The notes: generated by a model from the sequence alone, not told the origin. Numbered from the stretch's first letter, positions 38,516-46,228 are shown. The stretch is 46,858 nucleotides of DNA from Streptomyces nanshensis (GCF_001751255.1 NZ_LJGW01000107.1:1-46858), one strand, 5' to 3'. Translations and numbers: made by a program.

Positions 38516-39097
38516 TCAGGACGTCGGGCACCGGTCGAGCAGGGCCTCGTAGTCGGCGCACATGTCTGCCGGCGCGTACGTGCGGGCCGTGTCAAGGAGG
38601 CGACGGAAGTAGGGCATCAGGCGAGTGAAGGCCGGCCGCTCAGCCCAGAAGGCGCCCGGGTCGGCTGCTCGCTCCGCGAGGCCGACCACCCGCTGGAAAG
38701 CGACGATCTTGTCCGCGAGGGCAGCCGTAGCAAGCCAGGGCACATCCCGCAGCATCTGGAGGTGCTGCTGGATGTTCTCCTCGCTGGGTTCTGCCAGCAC
38801 TTGGTGCTCGGCGTGCAGCTTGTCGATGAACGTCAGCACGTCGGGACCGCACGCACTGGTGACACGGCTCTCCACCTCTGCGCGCGGGGCGAAATCCGGG
38901 GCGTCGTGCAGGACCAGGCCGGCGACGGTGTAGTGCGGCGGGAACGAGGTATATCGCCCGAAGGTGTCGACTACCCTTACCGCCCGTTGGACGGCGCCCT
39001 CGTCCTCGATGACGTGGCCCTCGCACCACTCCTCAGCGAGGAGGAAGGCTGCCTCGACGATGGGATCCCGCCGGGCCTCGGCGAGGAACGCGGACAT
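38516..39097 (-). CDS. HD-type (RelA/SpoT hydrolase-like) protein
   Basis: 193 aa from ATG at 39097. The pattern resembles the (p)ppGpp-hydrolase HD fold: HYTVAGLVLHDAPDFAP supplies His-Asp, and ALADKIVAFQRVVGLAE fits the later Asp-containing helix. The first part (DPIVEAAFLLAEEWCEGHVI) is helical as in that family. No synthetase domain is present. It would be a phosphohydrolase if its metal ligands are complete, which I cannot confirm by eye. Its promoter region carries a long inverted repeat (39167-39212). Confidence 0.5.
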   Translation of the reverse strand: MSAFLAEARRDPIVEAAFLLAEEWCEGHVIEDEGAVQRAVRVVDTFGRYTSFPPHYTVAGLVLHDAPDFAPRAEVESRVTSACGPDVLTFIDKLHAEHQVLAEPSEENIQQHLQMLRDVPWLATAALADKIVAFQRVVGLAERAADPGAFWAERPAFTRLMPYFRRLLDTARTYAPADMCADYEALLDRCPTS

Positions 39098-39166
39098 AGA
39101 TCGTCACTCCTGATCGGTACGGAACACGGTGGCCACCGGGACCGGGGTTCACCGGCTGGATGCTGG

Positions 39167-39212
39167 GGTGGTCGGCCGACCGTCGAGTGGCCTGGACGGT
39201 CGGCCGACCACC
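39167..39212. promoter_or_regulatory. Double-palindrome operator GGTCGGCCGACC x2
   Basis: The palindrome GGTCGGCCGACC occurs at 39170-39181 and 39198-39209, and the two lie inside an inverted repeat with perfect 18-bp arms (39167-39184 and 39195-39212) around a 10-bp spacer. It is 70 bp upstream of the HD-type gene. Two dimer sites in mirrored orientation suggest cooperative binding. Confidence 0.55.
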
Positions 39213-39218
39213 TGGGGT

Positions 39219-39257
39219 CTCCTGCTGAGTAGGTCGGGGGCTCAGACTCAGCAGGAG
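39219..39257 (-). terminator. Terminator hairpin at the end of the 114-aa gene
   Basis: CTCCTGCTGAGT (39219-39230) and ACTCAGCAGGAG (39246-39257) form a perfect 12-bp stem with a 15-base loop. The stem overlaps the last codons of the leftward 114-aa gene, so it ends that message before the HD-type gene's control region. Confidence 0.55.
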
Positions 39258-39592
39258 TGGTTCGAAAGCAGTGCATGTGCCGGGGCGTGCGCGGATCTAC
39301 GCGCCCGCTGTCGATCGCGGGCGTTGGTCTCGACCACATCGAGACGTCCTCGGGCCTCGCGCAGCGCCCTGTGGGCTTGATCGACCATGGAGCCGGCTTG
39401 TGTCATGTGCTCGGCGGGGTCCGGCGATCCCTGCCACGTGCCGTCAGGGGCGTGTTCGGCGAGCAGCTCGGTGAGAGTGGTAACCACACGGGTTATGGCG
39501 GTGGACATCTCCGAGACTCCGGCCGACGAGAAGTCGCCGCCGAGGAGCTGCTCAGGCGAACAGGCAGTCGGGGAAGGGGTCTTGTCCGTCAC
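39248..39592 (-). CDS. Hypothetical protein coupled to RsbW-like ATPase
   Basis: 114 aa; GTG at 39592 overlaps the upstream TGA (GTGA). Helical and hydrophilic, with EMSTAITRVVTTLTELLAEH and QAHRALREARGRLDVVETNA, and a C-terminal Ser-Cys. No family recognised. Coupling suggests it works with the ATP-binding protein encoded before it. Confidence 0.6.
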   Translation of the reverse strand: MTDKTPSPTACSPEQLLGGDFSSAGVSEMSTAITRVVTTLTELLAEHAPDGTWQGSPDPAEHMTQAGSMVDQAHRALREARGRLDVVETNARDRQRARRSAHAPAHALLSNHSC

Positions 39593-40059
39593 GCGGCGGC
39601 CTCGTTGTCTGTCGGGATGAAGACCCAGACGTCTTTGCCGAGCGTGGTCGTACCGGTGGATACCGCGCCGCAGAGGGCTTGTACGAGGGCCCAGCCCCGG
39701 CCGCTTTCATCGCTGTCTTTCGCAACACGCTCGATCGGTGGTCGAGGGTCGCGGTCGCTGACGATGGCCGAGATCCCGTCCTTAACCCGGGTCACCAGGA
39801 GACTCGTCGGGCGCATGCCGTTGTCATCCGGTTCGGCGTGCTTCAGCACATTCGTCACCAGCTCGTTGACGACGTACACCAATCGAGCGGCCGTGTCGTC
39901 GTCGACGCCCCATACTGGGCAGTGCGCTTCGAGGACGGCCCGCACAGTCCGCAGGTATTCCGGCGCCACGTTGAACACCATGTCGAGCGTTCCGCTACCG
40001 CACGAGGAGGCGGATCGCGTCGTGAGACCCACGTGGGGGGTATCGAGAAGTGCGCCCAT
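39589..40059 (-). CDS. RsbW-like ATP-binding protein (GHKL fold)
   Basis: 156 aa. The N-box VNELVTNVLKHA and the later ESGRGWALVQAL identify a stand-alone histidine-kinase-type ATPase of the RsbW/SpoIIAB class. Members act as anti-sigma factor kinases; in Streptomyces, many copies sit next to XRE regulators and DUF397 proteins, as here. It is divergent from the XRE gene at 40221 with a 161-bp shared control region. Confidence 0.85.
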   Translation of the reverse strand: MGALLDTPHVGLTTRSASSCGSGTLDMVFNVAPEYLRTVRAVLEAHCPVWGVDDDTAARLVYVVNELVTNVLKHAEPDDNGMRPTSLLVTRVKDGISAIVSDRDPRPPIERVAKDSDESGRGWALVQALCGAVSTGTTTLGKDVWVFIPTDNEAAA

Positions 40060-40171
40060 GGTTGCCGTCCGTTCTCCGTAATCCCCTACAGCAGGGGGCG
40101 GTCGCGGTGTGTACTGGGGCTGTACCGGTCAGCAACCATTCAGGCAGAACACGTGATTCGCGTGCAGAGCC

Positions 40172-40201
40172 TGATGCCGAGGGTTCGATCCCTCGGCATC
40201 A
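40172..40201 (+). promoter_or_regulatory. tRNA-minihelix-like hairpin in XRE leader
   Basis: TGATGCCGAGGG and CCCTCGGCATCA form a perfect 12-bp stem closed by the six-base loop TTCGAT, ending 19 bp before the XRE start. The outer seven pairs and inner five pairs resemble a tRNA acceptor stem stacked on a T-arm, and the loop resembles TTCGAAT. It may be a leader hairpin limiting translation, an operator, or a tRNA remnant. Confidence 0.45.
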
Positions 40202-40220
40202 CGACTTCGGAGAACAGGCC

Positions 40221-41612
40221 ATGCCGCAGCCAGAGAGGCAGCTCAACCCAGGGGAATCGCCCCGCGCCTGGTTCGGGGCGGAGCTTCGTCACCGCCGCAA
40301 GGAAGAGGGCCTGTCCGCCAGTGCGTTGGGGCGGTTAGTCCAGGTCAGCGGGGATGTGATTCTGGATCTCGAAAAGGCGCGCTACCCCTGGTGCAAGCTC
40401 GATCTGGCGCATCGTCTTGACGAAGTTCTCGACACGGGAGGGGTCTTCGGACGGGCATGGCCGATGGTCTTCAACCCTGCCGATGCCGAGGAATCTGGGC
40501 GTGATGCCGGGGAACGCCGCCGGGGCAAGCAAGTTGGAGCGAAGAGGGTCCGCTCAGGCCGCATCCTGGGCGGAGACGACTCGACCTCTCGCCCAGGGAG
40601 CGACCCCGTGCTTCGACGCAGTTTTCTCCACGTCAGCGGTGCCGCCGCGCTGACCCCCATAGAGGCGTTCGCACCGACGCAGTTGACGCTGCCGGACGCT
40701 ATCGGCAGTCCCCACATCGAGCAGGTCAAGAAGATCGCGACCGACGTCAGCGCGTGGGACAACCGCTTCGGCGGCGGCGGGCTCGTCGCCGATGTCGCCG
40801 GCACGGCCATGGACTGGTCGCAAGGGCTTCTCCGCATCCCCTGCGCTGAGCACCTGCGCGCAGACCTCCTCTCCGCCGTCGCTCGACTCGGCATCGTCGT
40901 GGGCGCCAGCGCCTTCGATGCGTACGCGCACCAACAGGCCACCAATGCCTTCGTCTTCGCCGCCCACTGCGCGGAAGAGGCCGACGAATGGCACCTGCGG
41001 GCCAAGAGCTTCAGCTTCCTCGCACGACAGGCCATCTGGATCAGGCGCCCGGACGACGGGCTCACTTACGCGGAGAAGGGCCTCGTTCGCGCCGACCGCA
41101 TCACCCCGACAGAGCGCGCGATGCTGCACACCGCTCGCGCCCGCGCCTTCGGCAAGCTGGGCCACGTCCGCGAGTGCATGGCCGCAGTCGGGCAGGCAGA
41201 CGATGCCTTCGCCCAGGCCGCCCCGGAGAACGACCCGCCGTGGATGCGGTACTACGACGCTGCTCAACACGCGGGAGACACCGCCCACGCGCTGTTCGAC
41301 CTCGCGGTCCTGGCCGGGCAAGACCCCGGACGTGCAGCCCGGCGCTTCGACACGGCGGTGAAGGGCCATGGCGACGCGTACCGTCGGTCCCGTGCCATCA
41401 GTCGTACGAAGTTCGCTTCTCTCCTCATGGCTAAGAGCGATCCCCGGCAGGCCGCCGCGGTCGGCCATGAGGCCCTCGACGAAGCCGGGACCCTGACCTC
41501 CCGCCGTGCGGCGGATGACCTGCGTCAACTGGCAGCGTTCTCCGCCAAGCACCCCACCATCCCCGAAGCCTCCGCCCTGCGGAAGCGCATCACCGCCACC
41601 GTATCCGCATGA
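40221..41612 (+). CDS. XRE-family regulator with TPR-like C-terminal region
   Basis: 463 aa from ATG at 40221 with GGAGAAC upstream. The N-terminal HTH spans residues 14-70 (WFGAELRHRRKEEGLSASAL then GRLVQVSGDVILDLE). After a linker, PVLRRSFLHVSGAAALTPIE is typical of the large Streptomyces XRE regulators, followed by about 300 residues of TPR-like helices (FAAHCAEEADEWHLRAKSFS). It probably controls itself and the divergent RsbW-like gene. The phosphotransferase gene overlaps its stop by ATGA. Confidence 0.82.
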   Translation: MPQPERQLNPGESPRAWFGAELRHRRKEEGLSASALGRLVQVSGDVILDLEKARYPWCKLDLAHRLDEVLDTGGVFGRAWPMVFNPADAEESGRDAGERRRGKQVGAKRVRSGRILGGDDSTSRPGSDPVLRRSFLHVSGAAALTPIEAFAPTQLTLPDAIGSPHIEQVKKIATDVSAWDNRFGGGGLVADVAGTAMDWSQGLLRIPCAEHLRADLLSAVARLGIVVGASAFDAYAHQQATNAFVFAAHCAEEADEWHLRAKSFSFLARQAIWIRRPDDGLTYAEKGLVRADRITPTERAMLHTARARAFGKLGHVRECMAAVGQADDAFAQAAPENDPPWMRYYDAAQHAGDTAHALFDLAVLAGQDPGRAARRFDTAVKGHGDAYRRSRAISRTKFASLLMAKSDPRQAAAVGHEALDEAGTLTSRRAADDLRQLAAFSAKHPTIPEASALRKRITATVSA

Positions 41613-42499
41613 CATCCGTCCCCTCGCCAACCGCTGACCAGACTGTCGTCCAGGCGTGTTCGCTCGCGGGGCTGCACGCGGAGAAGCCCGAGCCCGTACG
41701 GCTCGCAGAGAACCAGATCTGGCGTCTCCCGCGGCAGCGCACGATCGTCCGCATCGCTCGTTCTGGGCAGAGCGCCGCGGCGCGCCGTGAGGTGTGTGTC
41801 GCGGCGTGGCTCGCCGAGCACGACGTGCCCGCCGTGCGCCTGGCTGACGTTCCCGGCCAGCCTGTGGAAGTGTCCGGCCGTCCGGTCACCTTCTGGATCG
41901 AGCTGCCGGCGCACCAGCACGGATCGGCCGCCGACGTCGCGCAGTTGCTCCGGCAGCTCCACGCGTTGCCCCGGCCGGACTTCGAACTCCCCCTCGTCGA
42001 CCCCTTCGTCCGCGTCCCCGAAAGGCTCCAGGCCGCGACGACGCTGAGCACCGCCGACCGAACATGGCTCCGGAGTCTTCACCAGGATCTAGCCGAAGCA
42101 TGGAACGCACAGCCCCTCACGGGGCGGCTGTGCGCCGTCCACGGGGACGCTTGGCCAGGCAACCTGGTCCGTACGGTCGACGGCCCGAAGATGCTGGACC
42201 TGGAGCGCTTCTCACTCGGTCCGCCGGAATGGGATCTCGTCTCGACGGCCGTCCGTCGATGGACTACCGGCGCTGTCACCGCAGCCGAGTACGACGAGTT
42301 CTGCTCCGCGTACGGCTCCGACGTCACCCGCTGGGACGGCTACGAACTCCTTGCCAGAGCACGGGAACTCCGGATGGTCACCTACGCCGCACAACACGCC
42401 GCAAGCAACCCCGAATGGGCACAACAGGCGCAGTTCCGCGTGGACTGCCTGCGTGGTCGCCACGGTCCCCGACCGTGGAACTGGTCGGGGATCATGTAG
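41609..42499 (+). CDS. Aminoglycoside phosphotransferase-family protein
   Basis: 296 aa; ATG at 41609 overlaps the XRE stop (ATGA). Kinase-like motifs: the Brenner box LCAVHGDAWPGNLV gives H178, D180 and N185, and MLDLERFSLGPPEWDL gives D197 and E199. The family phosphorylates small molecules such as aminoglycosides, choline or sugars; some members beside regulators have other roles. Substrate not predictable. The coupling suggests joint expression with the regulator. Confidence 0.85.
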   Translation: MTSVPSPTADQTVVQACSLAGLHAEKPEPVRLAENQIWRLPRQRTIVRIARSGQSAAARREVCVAAWLAEHDVPAVRLADVPGQPVEVSGRPVTFWIELPAHQHGSAADVAQLLRQLHALPRPDFELPLVDPFVRVPERLQAATTLSTADRTWLRSLHQDLAEAWNAQPLTGRLCAVHGDAWPGNLVRTVDGPKMLDLERFSLGPPEWDLVSTAVRRWTTGAVTAAEYDEFCSAYGSDVTRWDGYELLARARELRMVTYAAQHAASNPEWAQQAQFRVDCLRGRHGPRPWNWSGIM

Positions 42500-42536
42500 C
42501 ACCGAAGAGCCACGGACCCCGGTGGTCCAAACGGAC

Positions 42537-42695
42537 ATGCCGAACACCATCAGCGTCACCGATTCCCGGCGCGAGGTCTCACGAGCCCTGCGCCGGTTCG
42601 ACGCCATGCGCGAGAGCGCGCTGGCTCCGGCTGAAACAGCCACGTTCCTGCACCAACTCACTCAAGGACGGAAGACGCCATCACTACTCACCTGA
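42537..42695 (+). CDS. Small hypothetical protein, 52 aa
   Basis: ATG at 42537, 37 bp after the phosphotransferase stop. It reads MPNTISVTDSRREVSRALRR and then FDAMRESALAPAETATFL, a helical protein with a coding-like composition. The ribosome site is weak. Small proteins of this kind often stand before DUF397 genes. Function unknown. Confidence 0.5.
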   Translation: MPNTISVTDSRREVSRALRRFDAMRESALAPAETATFLHQLTQGRKTPSLLT

Positions 42696-42706
42696 CGGCC
42701 CCCGAC

Positions 42707-42907
42707 GTGGCCGAAGAAGCTTCCTGGCACAAATCGTCGTACAGCAACGACCAGGGCGGGTCATGCGTCGAGATCGCGAATCTCACCGACCAAGTCGGCG
42801 TGCGTGACTCCAAAGACAAGACAGGGCCGGCCCTGGTCGTCCCGGCGTCCACCTGGTCCGCGTTCATCGCTTACGTACAGGAACGACGCTTGGACGCGAC
42901 GAACTAG
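42707..42907 (+). CDS. DUF397 protein
   Basis: 66 aa from GTG at 42707. The DUF397 signature is clear: WHKSSYSNDQGGSCVEIAN, then VGVRDSKDKTGPALVV and WSAFIAYV. DUF397 proteins pair functionally with XRE regulators and RsbW-like ATPases in Streptomyces development, the same set found here. The normal family start seems to be nine codons earlier, where an ATC (42680) follows a ribosome site; an ATG-to-ATC change could have weakened the gene. Confidence 0.85.
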   Translation: MAEEASWHKSSYSNDQGGSCVEIANLTDQVGVRDSKDKTGPALVVPASTWSAFIAYVQERRLDATN

Positions 42908-42978
42908 CAGGCGCCCGACATGACAAGGCGGCCCCCTCCGAGGCGGTGAGGGGGCCGCCTTGTCATGTCGGGCGCCTG
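42908..42978. terminator. Perfect 31-bp inverted repeat hairpin
   Basis: Arms 42908-42938 and 42948-42978 are complementary over all 31 bases with a 9-base loop (CGAGGCGGT). It begins one base after the DUF397 stop and separates that unit from the convergent operon ending at 43066. It acts presumably as a bidirectional terminator, but is far longer than needed. The bases up to 43065 show nothing else. Confidence 0.7.
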
Positions 42979-43065
42979 ACCAAGCTGCCCATCCATACCC
43001 GGCAACGCGACGACGCGCAGATAGCATCGGCGCGAATGCGGCGCCCTCGCTCGTGCCCCCCTGTT

Positions 43066-43449
43066 CTACAGCTCGATCTCCTCGTCGCTGTGCGGTTGGT
43101 CCTCGGCTCCTGGCGCGGGTTCGAAGTGCCGTACGCGGATGGTGTGGTCGAGGCCGCGCTCGGCGAAGCCGCGCTCGCCGTCGCCGCGGTGCTCGCGTTC
43201 GGCTGTCTTGACCTCGCGCGGGTCGAGGGCGTTCGAGGTGAGGAGATGTCGGGCGTGGTCGGCCTGTAACTGGTACGTGGCGATGTCGCCGGGACCGATC
43301 TTTCGGCCGGTGGCTTCGGCGGTCTCCAGATGGGTGGCTGACTTGTCGAGCCCGGCGAGGACGGGCATCAGCTCGGCGGTCGCTCGCTTCTTGCCCACTT
43401 CCTGATCTCCCTCGTCAGCCCGCTTTCTTGATTGCTCGGTCACGTTCAT
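43066..43449 (-). CDS. Hydrophilic hypothetical protein, 127 aa
   Basis: ATG at 43449 has AAGAAGGG immediately upstream. The protein is charged, with helices (RATAELMPVLAGLDKSATHL) and an Arg/Glu-rich second half ending DEEIEL. The acidic C-terminus resembles that of the DnaB-N-like protein upstream (DEMEIDV), which may be coincidence. Last gene of the leftward operon. Confidence 0.6.
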   Translation of the reverse strand: MNVTEQSRKRADEGDQEVGKKRATAELMPVLAGLDKSATHLETAEATGRKIGPGDIATYQLQADHARHLLTSNALDPREVKTAEREHRGDGERGFAERGLDHTIRVRHFEPAPGAEDQPHSDEEIEL

Positions 43450-43531
43450 TCCCTTCTTGTCGGTTTCACGTACTGGGTCCTCGACGCCCTGCGGGGGGGG
43501 CGTCGAGTCCCTTGGCTCGCCTGGTGGCGTA

Positions 43532-44272
43532 TCAGGAGTTCTGCGCTTCTCGGCCTCCGGCGGGCAGTTCTTGCGGCGCGTTGTGCCCAGCGGCGCGGAG
43601 CAGGGCGGCGACGTTGAGTTCGTCTCCGGGCGCCAGGATGCGGGCAGTGCGGGCGTCGGAGGCGCGCGTGATCTGGTCGACGACGGCCTCTTCTCGGCGT
43701 GCGCGCCACTTCTCGACTTCGGCTTCGCCGCGCAGTTGAAGCGCGGTGTGAGCAAGGGACTGCTCGCCGCGGAGTCGCTGTGTTTCCAGCTCGCGTTCGT
43801 GGTGGAGCTGGGCCCGGCGCTCGGCGTGCCAGTGTGGTGCGCACAGCCCGTAGGCGCCGGCGATGGACAGAAGGCACAGCAGTACGGCCAGTGGCCAGCG
43901 TGGCGTGTACGCGGCGACTCCGGTCATAGCTGCGACTGCGGCAGCGGCGTAGGCAGCTCCGACGATGCCCCGGTCGCCGTTCGGCTGGGCGGCGGCGACG
44001 GTGCCGCCGGAGGCCGTCAGCGCCGTCAAGGCGCCCATGATCCACAGGGGTTCCGTCGAACCCTGGGGAAGCTGCTCGTGCCACAGGCGGGCCAGGCCGC
44101 ACGCGGCGCTCGCGACAAGTCCGGGAGCGAGGCGTGCGGCGTTCTCCCGCAGCCATCCCGCCAGGCTGCGGGTGGGCGGCAGCGGCTGGGTGGCGCCGTA
44201 GTGCGGGGCGGTCACCTGTCGTGCGGTACCTGCCAGGTACATCGCGGGATCCGCGCGTTCCCAGTTGCTCAT
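43532..44272 (-). CDS. Membrane protein with cytoplasmic coiled coil
   Basis: 246 aa; ATG at 44272 overlaps the upstream stop (ATGA). Four membrane segments lie between residues 45 and 145 (for example LWIMGALTALTASGGTVAAA and WPLAVLLCLLSIAGAYGLCA), followed by a coiled coil of about 60 residues (HAERRAQLHHERELETQRLR). The design recalls Streptomyces plasmid spread or transfer membrane proteins, but no specific family is recognised. Confidence 0.65.
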   Translation of the reverse strand: MSNWERADPAMYLAGTARQVTAPHYGATQPLPPTRSLAGWLRENAARLAPGLVASAACGLARLWHEQLPQGSTEPLWIMGALTALTASGGTVAAAQPNGDRGIVGAAYAAAAVAAMTGVAAYTPRWPLAVLLCLLSIAGAYGLCAPHWHAERRAQLHHERELETQRLRGEQSLAHTALQLRGEAEVEKWRARREEAVVDQITRASDARTARILAPGDELNVAALLRAAGHNAPQELPAGGREAQNS

Positions 44273-45324
44273 ACGTCGATCTCCATCTCGTCGGCAGGGT
44301 CGGGGGCGTGCGGGGCTGGCTCCGGATCGGGGGCCGCGGGGTCCGCCTCGCGGGTGGCGTGGAGGCGGTCGCGGTCGGCGGCGACGGGCTGGAGAGCCGT
44401 CTCGCTATGCTCGATCAGGCCGGAGGGAGCCAGGGCGGGTATCCGGGAGAGGTTGCGGAGTTGGTGGCCAGCCGCGTCCATCCGGTCCAGTGCGGCGATG
44501 GCGAGGACCTGATCGCCGCTCCAGGCCGCGCTTGGCACGCTGGTGCGCTCCAGGGTCTGCAGGAGGTCCTCACGGATCCCGTCGCCGCGGCGTTGGGCTT
44601 CCCAGGCGACGGTGAGGGTGTCGATCGGTGCCTGCCGTTGGTCGAGGGCGTACATGGCTCCGTAGGCGGAGGCCAGTTGGGAATCGGAGAAGTCCTCGGG
44701 CCGGAGCTGCCGTAGGTCCCGGATCTGCTCGGGCCGGTCCAGCAGGGACGCCACGGTGTCCGCCTCGGCCTGAACGTCCGTACGGGCACGGGTTCTGCGT
44801 TCCGCGACCTCGGGCGTCTGGGCGGGGGTGTCCAGTAGGTTGCGGACCGTCTCGGGGGCCTGTTCCCAGGCCGTGGACAGATGGCGCAGACGCTGTTGGG
44901 CGTGCTCGGCGTCCGCGAGCGCGAGGTCGGCTTGATCCACCTCGGCGCTCTGGGCCTTCTGGCGGAGCTGCATCCCGGCTTCCTCAACGGTCCGGTGTGC
45001 GGCCGCGTCCAGCACCATCCCGCCGTAGAGGGCCGCGTTGCGGGGGTTGGGGCACGCGCTGACGAACTCCATCAGCCGGACCGGTCTGAGGCAGGCGCGG
45101 AGGCCCGCCTCCTCGATCTGGTCGACGGCTGCGCCGACGACCGTGGGGACGTCGGAGGTGGTCACGTCGGAGAAGTCGATAGCGTGCAGCGTGCGCCACA
45201 GCGCGGCGTGGTCGGGACGGCTGAACGCGCCCGGAGGTACCCATCGCATATGGGGCAGTGCTACGGGCCGGAGCAGCATCGCGCCGAAGAGCGCCTCTTC
45301 GGTCTTGCCGGTCAGGCGGCCCAT
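44269..45324 (-). CDS. Protein with two DnaB N-terminal-like domains
   Basis: 351 aa from ATG at 45324 (GGGGGTG upstream). Residues 1-110 resemble the N-terminal helical domain of replicative helicase DnaB (EEALFGAMLLRPVALPHMRW, SRPDHAALWRTLHAIDF). A second similar unit starts near 190 (VASLLDRPEQIRDLRQLRPE, FSDSQLASAYGAMYALDQRQ). The RecA-like ATPase domain is absent. It may mimic or contact DnaB or primase, for example in element replication. The C-terminus is acidic and Pro-rich. Confidence 0.65.
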   Translation of the reverse strand: MGRLTGKTEEALFGAMLLRPVALPHMRWVPPGAFSRPDHAALWRTLHAIDFSDVTTSDVPTVVGAAVDQIEEAGLRACLRPVRLMEFVSACPNPRNAALYGGMVLDAAAHRTVEEAGMQLRQKAQSAEVDQADLALADAEHAQQRLRHLSTAWEQAPETVRNLLDTPAQTPEVAERRTRARTDVQAEADTVASLLDRPEQIRDLRQLRPEDFSDSQLASAYGAMYALDQRQAPIDTLTVAWEAQRRGDGIREDLLQTLERTSVPSAAWSGDQVLAIAALDRMDAAGHQLRNLSRIPALAPSGLIEHSETALQPVAADRDRLHATREADPAAPDPEPAPHAPDPADEMEIDV

Positions 45325-45605
45325 GAGGTGTTCACCCCCGTGAGCGCGGCCACGGAGCGGGCGGTGCTGATCAGCACCAGCGCGGTGACCACGGCGGCAA
45401 GGACCAGGCCGTGACTCGTGACGCGCAGCACCGTGCCGAGTCGCAGTGCGGAGGTCGCGACTACGGCGCCGAGGACGGTGCCGTAGCCAATGAGGGCCAG
45501 GGTCAGCAGGGGGCCCCAGCCGGCGCCGGCCGTGGCTGCCAGGGCGGCGGCGGTCAGCGCTGCGGCCGACGCCGCGAGGGCTGTGCGGTGTTCGTGCGTG
45601 ATCAC
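45312..45605 (-). CDS. Small membrane protein, 97 aa
   Basis: GTG at 45605 overlaps the stop of a 26-aa micro-gene (GTGA). Three membrane segments: LAASAAALTAAALAATAGAG, WGPLLTLALIGYGTVLGAVV and LVLAAVVTALVLISTA. It overlaps the DnaB-N-like gene by 13 bases. Probably part of a transfer or maintenance operon. Confidence 0.65.
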   Translation of the reverse strand: MITHEHRTALAASAAALTAAALAATAGAGWGPLLTLALIGYGTVLGAVVATSALRLGTVLRVTSHGLVLAAVVTALVLISTARSVAALTGVNTSWAA

Positions 45606-45682
45606 GGAACCACCGCCTCGATCTGCTCAAGGTACGGGTAGGTGCCCGGCGTGGTGGCGCGCCGGTGCGGAAATGCAGGCAC
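45602..45682 (-). CDS. Micro-gene, 26 aa
   Basis: GTG at 45682 is preceded by GGAGGCTGCT, an excellent ribosome site, and its stop overlaps the next GTG (GTGA). The peptide starts MPAFPHRRATTPGTYPYLEQ and ends AVVP. Its ribosome site and coupling support translation, perhaps as a leader that feeds ribosomes to the membrane gene. Confidence 0.5.
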   Translation of the reverse strand: MPAFPHRRATTPGTYPYLEQIEAVVP

Positions 45683-45721
45683 AGCAGCCTCCAGTCACGA
45701 GGGGGATGAGGGAGAACCGGG

Positions 45722-45756
45722 GTGTGGGCGGAGTCCGATGGCGCCTCCGCCCACAC
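45722..45756 (-). terminator. Hairpin after the 44-aa gene
   Basis: GTGTGGGCGGAG and CTCCGCCCACAC make a perfect 12-bp stem with an 11-base loop. A second short stem, TCCCGG/CCGGGA, follows at 45763-45780. They sit between the 44-aa gene and the 26-aa micro-gene and may attenuate the operon. Confidence 0.5.
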
Positions 45757-45781
45757 GGCGAGTCCCGGTCTGAGCCGGGAA

Positions 45782-45916
45782 TCAGCCGAGGCCGCGGCGA
45801 CGGTGGGGCTGCAACCGCCGCTGTTCCTCCGCTTTCCGGTAGTCCTCAAGGTCCTCGTCGGCGGAAGGGGATACGAAGCCGTTGGCGGCCGGGGTGGTGG
45901 CGGGAAGCTTCGTCAT
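45782..45916 (-). CDS. Small hypothetical protein, 44 aa
   Basis: ATG at 45916 overlaps the upstream stop (ATGA). Reads MTKLPATTPAANGFVSPSAD, then DEDLEDYRKAEEQRRLQPHR and a short basic end. Coupling to the zinc-ribbon gene supports it being real. Confidence 0.55.
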   Translation of the reverse strand: MTKLPATTPAANGFVSPSADEDLEDYRKAEEQRRLQPHRRRGLG

Positions 45917-46131
45917 GCGGCACGCCCTGCGGCTTGGGCGCATACGGGGCAGTGCACGCTGATCAGACGGCCGTCGACGCGTACCTTGACCGTCTCGAAG
46001 CCGCGGCAATTGCCACACGGCTCGAACGCGGGGCCCTCCTTGCCGACGGCGACGAGCCGCGGTCCGGCGATGGGGGCCTCCATCGCCACCTGCAGGGGGT
46101 TGCTGGTACTGATGCTGTCAGACTTCTTCAT
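45913..46131 (-). CDS. Zinc-ribbon protein, 72 aa
   Basis: ATG at 46131 with AAGGGATCTCC upstream. Two cysteine pairs, EPCGNCRGFETVKVRVDG and SVHCPVCAQ, form a zinc ribbon. It is the first gene of the leftward plasmid-like operon, about 105 bases from its predicted promoter, with a strong hairpin in the leader. Possibly a DNA-binding or scaffold protein of a transfer unit. Confidence 0.65.
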   Translation of the reverse strand: MKKSDSISTSNPLQVAMEAPIAGPRLVAVGKEGPAFEPCGNCRGFETVKVRVDGRLISVHCPVCAQAAGRAA

Positions 46132-46194
46132 GGAGATCCCTTCAGTCCAGGGGTGTCCCAGGGCCCGCAGGGCGCTCCAACGCCGGTGCGGGCT

Positions 46195-46228
46195 GAGAAG
46201 GGTCGGGCCTGCCAGCCCGGCCCTTCTC
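46195..46228 (-). promoter_or_regulatory. 5' leader hairpin of the leftward operon
   Basis: A 14-bp stem (46195-46208 with 46215-46228, one G-T wobble) with loop CTGCCA begins a few bases after the predicted start of the leftward message. It could stabilise the mRNA 5' end or act in attenuation. Confidence 0.4.

Noticed and set aside
40170..40205. 3' end of an intact tRNA gene
   Set aside because: The stem is a simple perfect hairpin with a six-base loop; no D-arm or anticodon arm precedes it.
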